Below the pieces are notes generated by a model, which had not been told where the DNA came from, made no database searches, and was given only the letters and a program-made list of their open reading frames with translations. Below are positions 1 through 7,952 of a stretch of 48,645 nucleotides of DNA, in pieces. Position 1 is the first letter of the stretch. Every line of letters starts with the position of its first letter. The stretch covers positions 1 through 48,645 of the forward strand of contig CACOJS010000013.1 of the NCBI GenBank assembly GCA_902627495.1, in the 5' to 3' direction. This stretch comes from Hydrogenophilales bacterium (GTDB taxonomy: Bacteria; Pseudomonadota; Gammaproteobacteria; Burkholderiales; Eutrophovitaceae). Position numbers and translations under genes: made by a program.

Positions 1-628
1 TTATCTCAATCAAATTAGCTGGATGCAGAATAAAATCATAAAACAATTTCGTATAGGTATCTAAACCTGAATACTCAAAGTCAATAAAGTAAAACAAACC
101 ATCTCTATACAAGCAATTGTGGATGCCATTGTCGGAAGGACTTAGGATATCACGGCCAAAGTCACCTTTTACCGAACACACCTCAAAGAGATAATGCTCT
201 GACAATTTAAACAAGTTTTGAGCTGATCGACTTGTTCCCTCGTTGGAAAACCGGCCTACCCTTTCTTCAATGAACATATGAATATCCGCTGCACTTGTCG
301 AAGCCTCCGTGGCTTTTATTGTCTCATCATCATGACTTTTCTCGTTAATCCTATTTATGAAATTGACAAAACTTGCCAGATAGTCATCGCTGCATTTTTG
401 GACTTTATTTGCGAACAGTCGTGAAATTGTAATTACTTTTTTTTTATCATCAAACCGAATGAGGTTTGGAACATTTTTCAAGTCAAGCCCTCGTGATATC
501 ACATAAAAGTTCTTTTCTCTTTCATAATTTCTTATTGATGACTCATTTAAATAGTGCTTTTCAACGAAATCATCATAGAATTTAACTTTTCCATTTATGG
601 ATCCTGTGAATTTTTTATTTTCTTTCAT
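1..628 (-). CDS. APH/choline-kinase-like phosphotransferase, partial
   Basis: An open frame starts at ATG 628 and runs off the left edge, leaving about 209 residues without the C-terminus. Near residues 163-171 it has SPSDNGIHN, which fits the catalytic loop of aminoglycoside phosphotransferase/choline-kinase folds (Asp166 as base, Asn171 as metal ligand). IDFEYSG at 182-188 fits the second metal-binding Asp, and a DFxLHP segment follows. The family phosphorylates small hydroxylated molecules, often sugars or choline. Placed at the end of a sugar-nucleotide operon, it is more likely a sugar or surface-glycan kinase than a resistance enzyme; that is inference. The nucleotide-binding N-lobe is poorly conserved to my eye. 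Confidence 0.7.
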   Translation of the reverse strand, partial: MKENKKFTGSINGKVKFYDDFVEKHYLNESSIRNYEREKNFYVISRGLDLKNVPNLIRFDDKKKVITISRLFANKVQKCSDDYLASFVNFINRINEKSHDDETIKATEASTSAADIHMFIEERVGRFSNEGTSRSAQNLFKLSEHYLFEVCSVKGDFGRDILSPSDNGIHNCLYRDGLFYFIDFEYSGLDTYTKLFYDFILHPANLIEI

Positions 629-664
629 AAAACCAAAAAATCAATTTAATTAATTCAATGTGAA

Positions 665-1288
665 TCACCGGTCAATGCTGCTGATGTTTTCTACTGTAGA
701 AATATAGTTAAAGGTCTCACTCCAATTTTCGCAATTCGTATAATCCTTGTGGATCTCGTCGCTGGAAGAGTGAATTAATATTGATTTTTTTCGACCCAGA
801 CCACATTCCGTCAGAATTTCCGGAAGATCATCAATCATAAAATCTGGTTTGGTATCCTGGATATACTGTATTTTTTCTTTTTTCGTATCGAAGAATAAGC
901 GCGTTAGGAAGACATTTGGGAAATTATTAGATAGCCACTTGTCAGCATGCTGACGCAGATCTACGTCAAGACATGAGGCTGGTCGCTGAGTTTTATGGCT
1001 AACCAGATGAAACTGATACCCCATTTCCCTCAACTTTTCCAATAGCTTTACCGATTCAGCCGCTGGTTCGGCATACTCCATGTACTCTCCATAACAATAC
1101 CCCTGTATTTTAGTCCAGGTATCGTTCATCTGGTTTGTTTTAAAGTAATCAGATATTTCCTGCTTTGTAACCAGAGAAGGTGGATAATCAATCTTCTTGT
1201 CCGAACAGACCCTGGATATCACTTTGTTATAGACTGCGATTGTATTGTCCAAGTCTACATATACTGTCAATGGATTTTCTGCCGCCAA
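665..1288 (-). CDS. HAD-superfamily hydrolase, nucleotidase-like
   Basis: This 207-residue protein carries the HAD catalytic signatures: VDLDNT at 11-16 (nucleophile Asp12, acid/base Asp14), Ser97 in LVSHKT as motif II, lysines around 136-139 as motif III, and IDD at 152-154 as motif IV. It is a complete small HAD phosphatase resembling the 5'(3')-deoxyribonucleotidase type. The start is TTG at 1288, because a TAG codon lies directly upstream in frame; an AGGG sits about 10 bases before it. It lies between a GmhA-like isomerase and an APH-type kinase, so a role removing phosphate from a sugar intermediate, as GmhB does in heptose synthesis, is plausible but unproven. It is not itself recognisable as GmhB. 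Confidence 0.75.
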   Translation of the reverse strand: MAAENPLTVYVDLDNTIAVYNKVISRVCSDKKIDYPPSLVTKQEISDYFKTNQMNDTWTKIQGYCYGEYMEYAEPAAESVKLLEKLREMGYQFHLVSHKTQRPASCLDVDLRQHADKWLSNNFPNVFLTRLFFDTKKEKIQYIQDTKPDFMIDDLPEILTECGLGRKKSILIHSSSDEIHKDYTNCENWSETFNYISTVENISSIDR

Positions 1289-1363
1289 CTATTTAAGTCC
1301 CTTGTTTGATCACACCGAGATTATAAAATAAAGAAATTAAATATCATGAGAAAAATTGTTCTT

Positions 1364-1948
1364 CTAAACCTGAGGTCTATTTTTATAAAGCCACTGCATA
1401 ATCATGTGTCCAACCACCAACTGTGTATCTTCAGCAATTTGCATATCATGCACATTAAAATGTATCGCAATATCCGCCAACTCTTTTGCACGCCCTCCAG
1501 TGTAACCAAGGATTGCATATGACTTAACCCCTATTTCCTTTGCCTGCTCTATTGCTCGAATTATGTTGGGGGAGTTACCACTGCCGCTTAATACGATTAA
1601 AATATCACCTTTGTTACCAGCTACTGCTAATTGCTCTGCGAAAATTTCGTCATAACCCAGATCATTCCCTAAGCAGGTAAGAACTGAGGAATTGGCAGGC
1701 AGCGCTGTTGCCCGGATACCCCCCCCATGTCGCTTGGCAACCCCATAAACAAAATCATTAGCAAGGTGGATAGCGTTTCCAGCACTACCCCCATTACCAC
1801 ATAAGAAAACATTACCCCGCTCTTGCCAACAATTATATATGTCTGTTGCCAGTAAACTTACATTGCCCCAATCAAAATCTCTTAAGGTGGTTTGCAACAA
1901 ACCCACATAATTGGAAAAATGTATTTCTGCTTCCGATTTTGGTTTCAC
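1364..1948 (-). CDS. SIS-domain sugar-phosphate isomerase, divergent GmhA-like
   Basis: A 194-residue SIS-domain protein of the phosphoheptose isomerase type. The sugar-phosphate loop GNGGSAGNAIH is at 51-61 and the second phosphate loop SGSGNS at 121-126. Compared with canonical GmhA, the catalytic Glu after the first loop appears as Asp (HLAND), and the first C-terminal histidine is replaced by Gln (EDTQLVVGH) while the second is kept. It may therefore act on a sugar phosphate other than sedoheptulose 7-phosphate. The start is GTG at 1948, six bases after the stop of the upstream epimerase. A second, more canonical copy lies at 2972-3547 in the same operon. Confidence 0.8.
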   Translation of the reverse strand: MKPKSEAEIHFSNYVGLLQTTLRDFDWGNVSLLATDIYNCWQERGNVFLCGNGGSAGNAIHLANDFVYGVAKRHGGGIRATALPANSSVLTCLGNDLGYDEIFAEQLAVAGNKGDILIVLSGSGNSPNIIRAIEQAKEIGVKSYAILGYTGGRAKELADIAIHFNVHDMQIAEDTQLVVGHMIMQWLYKNRPQV

Positions 1949-1953
1949 AATTC

Positions 1954-2898
1954 TCAGATCCTATTGAAGTTATTACTTTCCATCCACCTTAAATTATGGA
2001 ACCGGTCTTCATCCCTTAGATGTCCCTGTTTATGGGCGTCAATCAACTCCATAATCGCATTCTCTATCTTTTTTCGAGGACTAAATCCTGTGGCAACCAG
2101 CTTATCAGAGTTAAGGCGATACGACCGAGGATCTGTAGAGTCCGTCACTTCGATTTCAACCGGAATATACTTTGTCACAGTTTTGGCGATGTCCATAATT
2201 GATATATTCTCAAAGCCAGCATTAAATACACCTGTGTGCTGGGAGTTATCTATAAGATGCAAATAAACATCTGTAATATCATCAATATGAATGTTAGGTC
2301 TAACTTGATCACCTCCAAAGACTGTGATCTTACCTTTTGACAAGGCATGCATAGTTAGCAGATTAACTGAAACATCCAGTCTCATGCGCGGCGACATCCC
2401 ACATACAGTTGCCGGTCTTACTATTTGCACAGTGAATTCATCTTGATAACTCAGAAGAACGCGCTCTGCGACCATTTTAGTCTTGTTATACTCTGATATG
2501 GGATTTAGCTCCAACTCCTCAGTCACCTGCAACTCATCTTTAACACCATAAACACTACCCGACGATGCATAAATAAATCTGGTTACCCCTTTCCTTTTTG
2601 CTCTATCAGCAAGCTGCATAGTTGCCAAAGCACTAACTTCCCAAGTCAACTTAGGGTCAAGATCCCCACACGGATCATTCGCAATAGAAGATAGATGAAT
2701 TACACAATCAACACCATCAAGTGGTATTGAGTCTATATCAAGAACATTGGCCTTAATTATCTCAAGGTTATCATGCTCCTCTAAGTAATTACCAAACCAT
2801 TGAACATCAAAAGCAATGACATGGTATCCCCTTTTCAACAATTTAGGGACGAGAACATGCCCTTTATAACCACAAGCACCAGTAACTAAAACCTTCAT
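1954..2898 (-). CDS. NAD-dependent epimerase/dehydratase (extended SDR)
   Basis: A 314-residue extended short-chain dehydrogenase. The N-terminal Rossmann motif is TGACGYKG (6-13), SSGSVYG (113-119) supplies the catalytic Ser, and Y138-x3-K142 forms the YxxxK pair. Such enzymes oxidise C4 of a nucleotide sugar with bound NAD and then epimerise, dehydrate or reduce it. The position between two GmhA-like isomerases points to a nucleotide-activated heptose or deoxysugar as substrate. The exact reaction cannot be assigned because the C-terminal sugar-binding part is not diagnostic to me. ATG 2898 is the only convincing start. Confidence 0.8.
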   Translation of the reverse strand: MKVLVTGACGYKGHVLVPKLLKRGYHVIAFDVQWFGNYLEEHDNLEIIKANVLDIDSIPLDGVDCVIHLSSIANDPCGDLDPKLTWEVSALATMQLADRAKRKGVTRFIYASSGSVYGVKDELQVTEELELNPISEYNKTKMVAERVLLSYQDEFTVQIVRPATVCGMSPRMRLDVSVNLLTMHALSKGKITVFGGDQVRPNIHIDDITDVYLHLIDNSQHTGVFNAGFENISIMDIAKTVTKYIPVEIEVTDSTDPRSYRLNSDKLVATGFSPRKKIENAIMELIDAHKQGHLRDEDRFHNLRWMESNNFNRI

Positions 2899-2971
2899 AT
2901 CAATTAATCCATAACCTTAATATTTTGCAAATTAAAATAATACTTCCTGATCAAAAAAGCTTTGAAACAAA

Positions 2972-3547
2972 CTACTGGGAAATCTTAGCCTCAACCATTT
3001 CACAAATATAATGATAAATTACAATATGTAACTCTTGAATACGGGGAGTCGTTTTACTAGGAACATCTACCAGGATATCACAGCTTTCAGCCATGGTGCC
3101 ACCACCATCTCCGGTTAAGCCTATAGTTTTCATGCCCATATCTTTAGCTTGTTTAAGGGCTAGTATCACATTCTCCGAATTACCGCTCGTAGAAATTCCC
3201 CATAGAACGCCACCGTTGCATCCATGCGCCTCAACTTGTCGAGAAAAAATGGTGTTATATGAATAATCATTTGCCCAGGCAGTTAAGACAGATGAGTTGG
3301 CAGACAAAGCTATGACATTACAAGCTTTCCGTTCGACCAAAAACCTACCTACCAATTCACCAGCTATATGCAAAGCATCACTAGAAGAACCACCATTTCC
3401 ACAAACCAAAAGAGGCTTGTCCAATTTAAGGGCACTCACTATAACTGAAACTGTTTCTTCAATTCTCTTAGTTAAACCCTTATTGGACATGACCTGCGAC
3501 AATAAATTTACAGTCTCTCTCGTTCTCGTTAAAAACACGTCTTCCAT
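2972..3547 (-). CDS. gmhA: Phosphoheptose isomerase (sedoheptulose 7-phosphate isomerase)
   Basis: This 191-residue SIS protein is close to canonical GmhA. It has CGNGGSSSDALHIAGE near 49-64, which keeps the catalytic His and Glu, the ANSSVLTAWANDY stretch, the STSGNS phosphate loop, and a C-terminal QELHIVIYH with both catalytic histidines. GmhA converts sedoheptulose 7-phosphate to glycero-manno-heptose 7-phosphate, the first step of ADP- or GDP-heptose synthesis. No heptose kinase (HddA/HldE) or heptose nucleotidyltransferase (HddC) is in the window; they may lie beyond the left edge. Lying among GDP-mannose genes, it suggests a GDP-heptose branch rather than only inner-core LPS. Confidence 0.85.
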   Translation of the reverse strand: MEDVFLTRTRETVNLLSQVMSNKGLTKRIEETVSVIVSALKLDKPLLVCGNGGSSSDALHIAGELVGRFLVERKACNVIALSANSSVLTAWANDYSYNTIFSRQVEAHGCNGGVLWGISTSGNSENVILALKQAKDMGMKTIGLTGDGGGTMAESCDILVDVPSKTTPRIQELHIVIYHYICEMVEAKISQ

Positions 3548-3632
3548 ATTTTAATACCTTTTCCCTTCAAAAGACATATCAAAAATACAATTTTTCCACC
3601 ATTACTTATCCTACCCAACTCCCTAGATGGTA

Positions 3633-4556
3633 CTAAATTTTTTTGCCATAAGCCTGCGACTTTATAAACCAAGCAATCAGCTCCTCCATACCAACTTTTA
3701 AATCGGTATAGACAAGATTAGGCATAATTTTTTTTAACTTCTTTATATCTAAACACTTAGATTTAGCACCAACATACCTATCGGTATCATATCTAATTTT
3801 GTTGCTGTCGAACCCAACAATGTCGCAAATGATGTCTGCAAAACTTCTAATAGTAAACTCCCGCCCAGCTCCTATATTTATTATTTCGTTCTCTGATTTA
3901 GAGTTCAGTAGCAACATTACTTTTATAAAATCATCTAAATAAACTAATTCCCTAGTCTGATAGCCATCCCCCCAAAGCACTACCTCCTCACCATAAAGGT
4001 GTGCCCGTAAAATCTTCCTAACAAGATCAAATATAAAGTGCATTTGCCGGCCATCCGTGTGATAACCGGGACCATATAGTGTGGAAGGCACTAAACACAA
4101 ATACCTCATCTTATACTGCTTAGCTAGGGCCATAGCACCAACCAACAACATTCTCTTAGTCATTGCATAGGTAAATAAACTTTCCGTTGGAATACCATCC
4201 AAATAATTGGTCTCTTCCAGCTGTAAATTGGTTGGGTAAGAGCAGCTGGTTCCCATAAAAATTAACTTGGCTTGCGGTTGCTCTTTTTGCCACCAACACA
4301 GAACGTTAGTATTGATATTTTGATTAATCATCCATTGTTCTCCGGGGTGATGAAGGCAAAAGTCACCAGCTTGGGTCCATGCAGCTAGATGAAAGATTTG
4401 ATCGAACTTAGTAGCCGATAGGAAACTCAAACTCCCTTCCGATGTCAAATCGCATTCTCGACTACCCAATGCAGTAATATCATACCCCTGGTCTCCCAAA
4501 GTTTTGCACAGCCCTGTTCCCATAAAACCAGTAGCACCTGTTACTAAAACTTTCAT
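3633..4556 (-). CDS. NAD-dependent epimerase/reductase, GDP-fucose-synthase-like
   Basis: A 307-residue extended SDR with TGATGFMG at 6-13, GTSCSYP at 102-108 and Y130-x3-K134. The GTSCSYP element and overall layout resemble GDP-L-fucose synthase/GDP-4-keto-6-deoxy sugar epimerase-reductases (WcaG family). It is clearly distinct from the fcl gene at 13286-14251, so the cluster has two such enzymes and probably two keto-deoxy sugar substrates. The ATG at 4556 overlaps the TGA of the upstream methyltransferase by four bases (ATGA), implying translational coupling and a shared product. Confidence 0.8.
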   Translation of the reverse strand: MKVLVTGATGFMGTGLCKTLGDQGYDITALGSRECDLTSEGSLSFLSATKFDQIFHLAAWTQAGDFCLHHPGEQWMINQNINTNVLCWWQKEQPQAKLIFMGTSCSYPTNLQLEETNYLDGIPTESLFTYAMTKRMLLVGAMALAKQYKMRYLCLVPSTLYGPGYHTDGRQMHFIFDLVRKILRAHLYGEEVVLWGDGYQTRELVYLDDFIKVMLLLNSKSENEIINIGAGREFTIRSFADIICDIVGFDSNKIRYDTDRYVGAKSKCLDIKKLKKIMPNLVYTDLKVGMEELIAWFIKSQAYGKKI

Positions 4557-5764
4557 CCTTTATCACTTTTAGGATTAACAGGAAAATGAAAAATAACACC
4601 TTTTTCAATCAATGCCTTATTATTAGCAAGAATTTCTTTTTTGAAATTCCATGCTAATACATAGTAGACATCTGGGGGATCAATTTCATTTTCCATCACC
4701 ACCGGAATATGCATTCCAGGCGAAAACAAACCTTTCCTAAGGGGGTTTTTTTCAACCAAACAATCAAGGTATTGGGTGCCTACACCAAAATAATTAAGCA
4801 TAGTATTACCTTTCACTGGTGCACCGAAACCATAGATTTTTTTTCCTTGACTTTTAAAATCACCCAACAACCTTAAGTTTTCTTCCTTAACAATTTTTAG
4901 ATTTTCTGCAAATTTATGAAAAGTCTCGATTTCATTCGCTTTTTCTTGCTTCTCAATGTTCAACATACTTACTAGCCTGTCACTAGGTTTATGTCTACCT
5001 TGATGAGAGACATGACCAATAATAGAACCACCATGAATGGGTGCCAAACGCACATCAAACAACTCTAACCCATGTCTTTTCAACAGAACCTGTAAGGTGC
5101 TCAAATTGTAGTAAAGAAGATGTTCATGATAAATTTGGTCAAAGGCCATATTTTCTACCAAACTTTTCAAATAGAGAAATTGAACTACAAAAACTCCATC
5201 CCTTTCTAACAACTTCTTAATTCCTTTTGCAACGGAGTGAAGTTCCTCTAAATGAAAAAAAACTCCAGATGCATTTACAATATCGAATTTGCGATCTAGC
5301 TGATCCGCCAATTCTAAATTAAAAAAATTATTCATCGTCGGAATATTGTTATCATTCGCAATTTTCGCTGTCGTTACAGAAGACTCTACACCGAGAATAT
5401 CGCAACCTAAACTTTCATAATATTTCAGTTGACTACCGTCATTAGATCCAATATCTAGAACGGATACTTTTTGACTAGCAGTGTCTGGAAAGAACTTTTT
5501 AACTGTTTCATCTGCAACTTCCTTAAAATGGTTTTTCAAAGATGATGTCACCCCTGACAGATATGTGTGATCACCAAACATCACTTCTTTTGGTATAGTG
5601 AAGTCGAGCTGAACAGTGCTGCAATTTACACAAAAAAACAATCTTAGAGGATAGAATACTTCATCTCCGAGCATGTCTTTTTGAAGAAAATTATTCCCCC
5701 ATGGCTGTTGCCCAAGATCCAGGACTAATTCCAAGTTCGTCGAATCACAAACACGACACCCCAT
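4553..5764 (-). CDS. Zinc-finger SAM-dependent C-methyltransferase
   Basis: A 403-residue methyltransferase with the three-part layout of sugar C-methyltransferases such as TylC3. The N-terminal zinc site has two CxxC pairs (C3/C6 and C45/C48), the central SAM domain carries VLDIGSNDGSQL, and the C-terminal domain carries YGFGAPVKGNTML. Family members add a methyl group to carbon 3 of a keto-deoxy nucleotide sugar, giving branched-chain sugars. Coupled to the downstream SDR by a 4-base overlap and preceded by a Gmd-like dehydratase, it probably methylates the GDP-4-keto-6-deoxy intermediate. That substrate is inferred. Confidence 0.85.
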   Translation of the reverse strand: MGCRVCDSTNLELVLDLGQQPWGNNFLQKDMLGDEVFYPLRLFFCVNCSTVQLDFTIPKEVMFGDHTYLSGVTSSLKNHFKEVADETVKKFFPDTASQKVSVLDIGSNDGSQLKYYESLGCDILGVESSVTTAKIANDNNIPTMNNFFNLELADQLDRKFDIVNASGVFFHLEELHSVAKGIKKLLERDGVFVVQFLYLKSLVENMAFDQIYHEHLLYYNLSTLQVLLKRHGLELFDVRLAPIHGGSIIGHVSHQGRHKPSDRLVSMLNIEKQEKANEIETFHKFAENLKIVKEENLRLLGDFKSQGKKIYGFGAPVKGNTMLNYFGVGTQYLDCLVEKNPLRKGLFSPGMHIPVVMENEIDPPDVYYVLAWNFKKEILANNKALIEKGVIFHFPVNPKSDKG

Positions 5765-5836
5765 TTTATTGCTCCTTATTGCAAATTCAGCCTGCTTAGG
5801 CTAATCCACATCATTTTGTCAAAATTTTAGTGCTCT

Positions 5837-6814
5837 TCAATCACTATTAACCTGCCGGGCAATCATCAGTCTAGCAACATCCTTTCCTGAGTTAATCGCC
5901 TTCCAACCAGTTTCTCGAAAAATTTTTTCAGGATTACCGTACGAAATATTTGGGTCTGCGGGCCGCTTTTTACTCTCATCCAAAATAACATGCTCCTTCC
6001 AATCCATGCCCAATTCATCAAAAACAACCGAAATAAATTCAGTCAACGAAATTGGTTTACCTGTAGCCACAATAAAGTCCTCAGGAACTGAGTGGCGAAT
6101 AATAGCATACATGGCCTCCATGTACTCTGCTGCCCAGCCCCAATCTCTTATAACATCTACATTACCTAACTCTAGCTTGCCACTGTCCCCTCTGCTGATT
6201 CCCCATGCTTTTTTTACGATTTTCTGTGTAACAAATTTTGTTGATCTCAAATCTGACTCATGATTATAAAAAATAGCAACTGTTGCGAATAAGCCAAAAG
6301 ATTCCCGATATACGCGCGTAGTCCAAATTGCACTTGCCTTGGCCGCCGCATAAGGACTTCTGGGGCAGAAGGGTGTTGACTCAGTAGCGGCAACATCTCC
6401 TAGATCCCCAAAACATTCCCCAGACCCGGCAAGGCAATAGCGAATGCTAGGCCTAACTTCTTTAATTGATTGTAGGATATTAATATTGCCTAAGGTAATC
6501 CCTTTCATTGTCTCAAGTGGATTTACAAAAGACATCCCAACCGATGACTGTCCGGCCAAATTATAAATTTCATTTGGATCAATCCGCTTTATGGTTTCAC
6601 TCACCTCCGAGAAACTTTCAGGAGACATTTTTATCATCTTGATTTTTCTTAGCAGATCAAGCCTCTCTAATCGCCCCAATTTCTCTTGAGTGCATTCTCG
6701 GGACGTCCCAACGACCATGTAGCCATTTTTAAGGAGAAGATCAGCCAAGAAGGCCCCATCCTGACCAGAGATACCCACGATTAGTGCTTTTTTTCCTTTC
6801 GTATTCACCTTCAC
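5837..6814 (-). CDS. GDP-mannose 4,6-dehydratase paralogue
   Basis: About 325 residues, related to Gmd but clearly divergent. It has the Rossmann motif GISGQDG, SGECFG in place of the usual STSELYG (Ser for the catalytic Thr, catalytic Glu kept), and the YAAAK pair, plus Gmd-like NHES and LGNVDVIRDWG segments. Retention of the Glu argues for a real 4,6-dehydratase rather than an RMD-type reductase. The frame is open to a TTG at 6829, but GTG 6814 is preceded by GGGAG eight bases upstream and is the better start. It directly follows gmd. With two GmhA proteins nearby, GDP-heptose (compare DmhA in Yersinia and Campylobacter) is a reasonable candidate substrate. Confidence 0.8.
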   Translation of the reverse strand: MKVNTKGKKALIVGISGQDGAFLADLLLKNGYMVVGTSRECTQEKLGRLERLDLLRKIKMIKMSPESFSEVSETIKRIDPNEIYNLAGQSSVGMSFVNPLETMKGITLGNINILQSIKEVRPSIRYCLAGSGECFGDLGDVAATESTPFCPRSPYAAAKASAIWTTRVYRESFGLFATVAIFYNHESDLRSTKFVTQKIVKKAWGISRGDSGKLELGNVDVIRDWGWAAEYMEAMYAIIRHSVPEDFIVATGKPISLTEFISVVFDELGMDWKEHVILDESKKRPADPNISYGNPEKIFRETGWKAINSGKDVARLMIARQVNSD

Positions 6815-6840
6815 CAATTTAGCTCCCAATAGAGAAAGTG

Positions 6841-7899
6841 CTAACCACCTCTAGACTGTAATTCTTGATTTGCCCTATTCAGGTCCTCCATAGCCATCTC
6901 TTCAACCAAACTTAAAAATGAAGTCTTTGGGGTCCAACCGAGTTTATCTTTTGCTTTCTTCGAATTACCCAAAAGAGTCTCAACCTCAGTTGGTCTGTAA
7001 AAATCAGGGGACACTCCGACTACAATAGTCCCCTTATCATCAATTCCCCTTTCATCAAGCCCGATACCCTCCCAATGTATTTGCATATCAAGAGCTTTTG
7101 CGGCAAGATCTACAAACTCCCTTACGCTATGCTGGTCTCCCGTTGATATTACGAAATCCTCTGGCTTCTGCTGCTGTAACATAAGCCATTGCATCTCTAC
7201 ATAGTCTCTAGCGTGCCCCCAATCTCTTTTGGCATCAAGGTTTCCTAATAAAATAGTGCTCTGTAACCCTAATTTTATCCGTGCCAAACCAAGCGTTATT
7301 TTTCTTGTAACAAAGTCTTCCCCCCTTATCGGCGACTCGTGATTAAACAGTATGCCATTACACGCATATAAGTTGTAAGCCTCTCGATAATTGACTGTCA
7401 TCCAATAAGCGTAAAGCTTACTTACAGCATAGGGACTCCGTGGGTAGAATGGCGTCGATTCACTCTGAGGCACCTCTAGCACTCGACCATACAATTCAGA
7501 TGTACTTGCTTGATAAAATCGGGTTTTATCGTCAAGGCCTAAAAAGCGGATAGCCTCCAAAATTCGTGCAACCCCAATAGCATCCACCTCAGATGTATAG
7601 ATTGGCTGCGAAAAGCTTACAGCGACATGAGATTGAGCTGCAAGGTTATAAACTTCATCTGGTTCAGATTTTTTTAAGATTTCTAGTAAGCCATTTGAAT
7701 CAGTCAGGTCTGAATAATGTTTTATGAATTGTTTGGAACCAAAGCTACTCTCTCCCAGCAACCATTTTAACCGGGAGCTATTGTCCCCCGTTGATCTTCT
7801 AAATAATCCGTGTACTTCGTAACCTTTGCTAAGTAGCAACTGCGTTAAGTAAGCACCATCCTGGCCGGTTACACCAGTAACCAAAGCTTTCTTTGTCAT
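6841..7899 (-). CDS. gmd: GDP-mannose 4,6-dehydratase
   Basis: A 352-residue enzyme of typical Gmd length. It contains [10 protein letters not shown] at 8-17, FRRSTGDN, the STSELYG catalytic Thr/Glu segment, the YAVSK Tyr/Lys pair, NHESP and the RPTEVE stretch near the C-terminus, all hallmarks of Gmd. It converts GDP-D-mannose to GDP-4-keto-6-deoxy-D-mannose in the cytoplasm, the precursor of GDP-L-fucose, GDP-rhamnose, colitose and perosamine. It sits just downstream of manC, which supplies GDP-mannose, and the operon's fcl gene can finish GDP-fucose. Confidence 0.93.
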   Translation of the reverse strand: MTKKALVTGVTGQDGAYLTQLLLSKGYEVHGLFRRSTGDNSSRLKWLLGESSFGSKQFIKHYSDLTDSNGLLEILKKSEPDEVYNLAAQSHVAVSFSQPIYTSEVDAIGVARILEAIRFLGLDDKTRFYQASTSELYGRVLEVPQSESTPFYPRSPYAVSKLYAYWMTVNYREAYNLYACNGILFNHESPIRGEDFVTRKITLGLARIKLGLQSTILLGNLDAKRDWGHARDYVEMQWLMLQQQKPEDFVISTGDQHSVREFVDLAAKALDMQIHWEGIGLDERGIDDKGTIVVGVSPDFYRPTEVETLLGNSKKAKDKLGWTPKTSFLSLVEEMAMEDLNRANQELQSRGG

Positions 7900-7952
7900 C
7901 TTAAATTTCCCCAGAACTAACCTTATCTACACCCTAAATTATAAAATCTATT

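Noticed and set aside
1892..2266. 124-codon plus-strand frame across the SIS/epimerase junction
   Set aside because: It lies opposite two clear minus-strand genes, has no recognisable motif or ribosome binding site, and its composition is that of an antisense frame.
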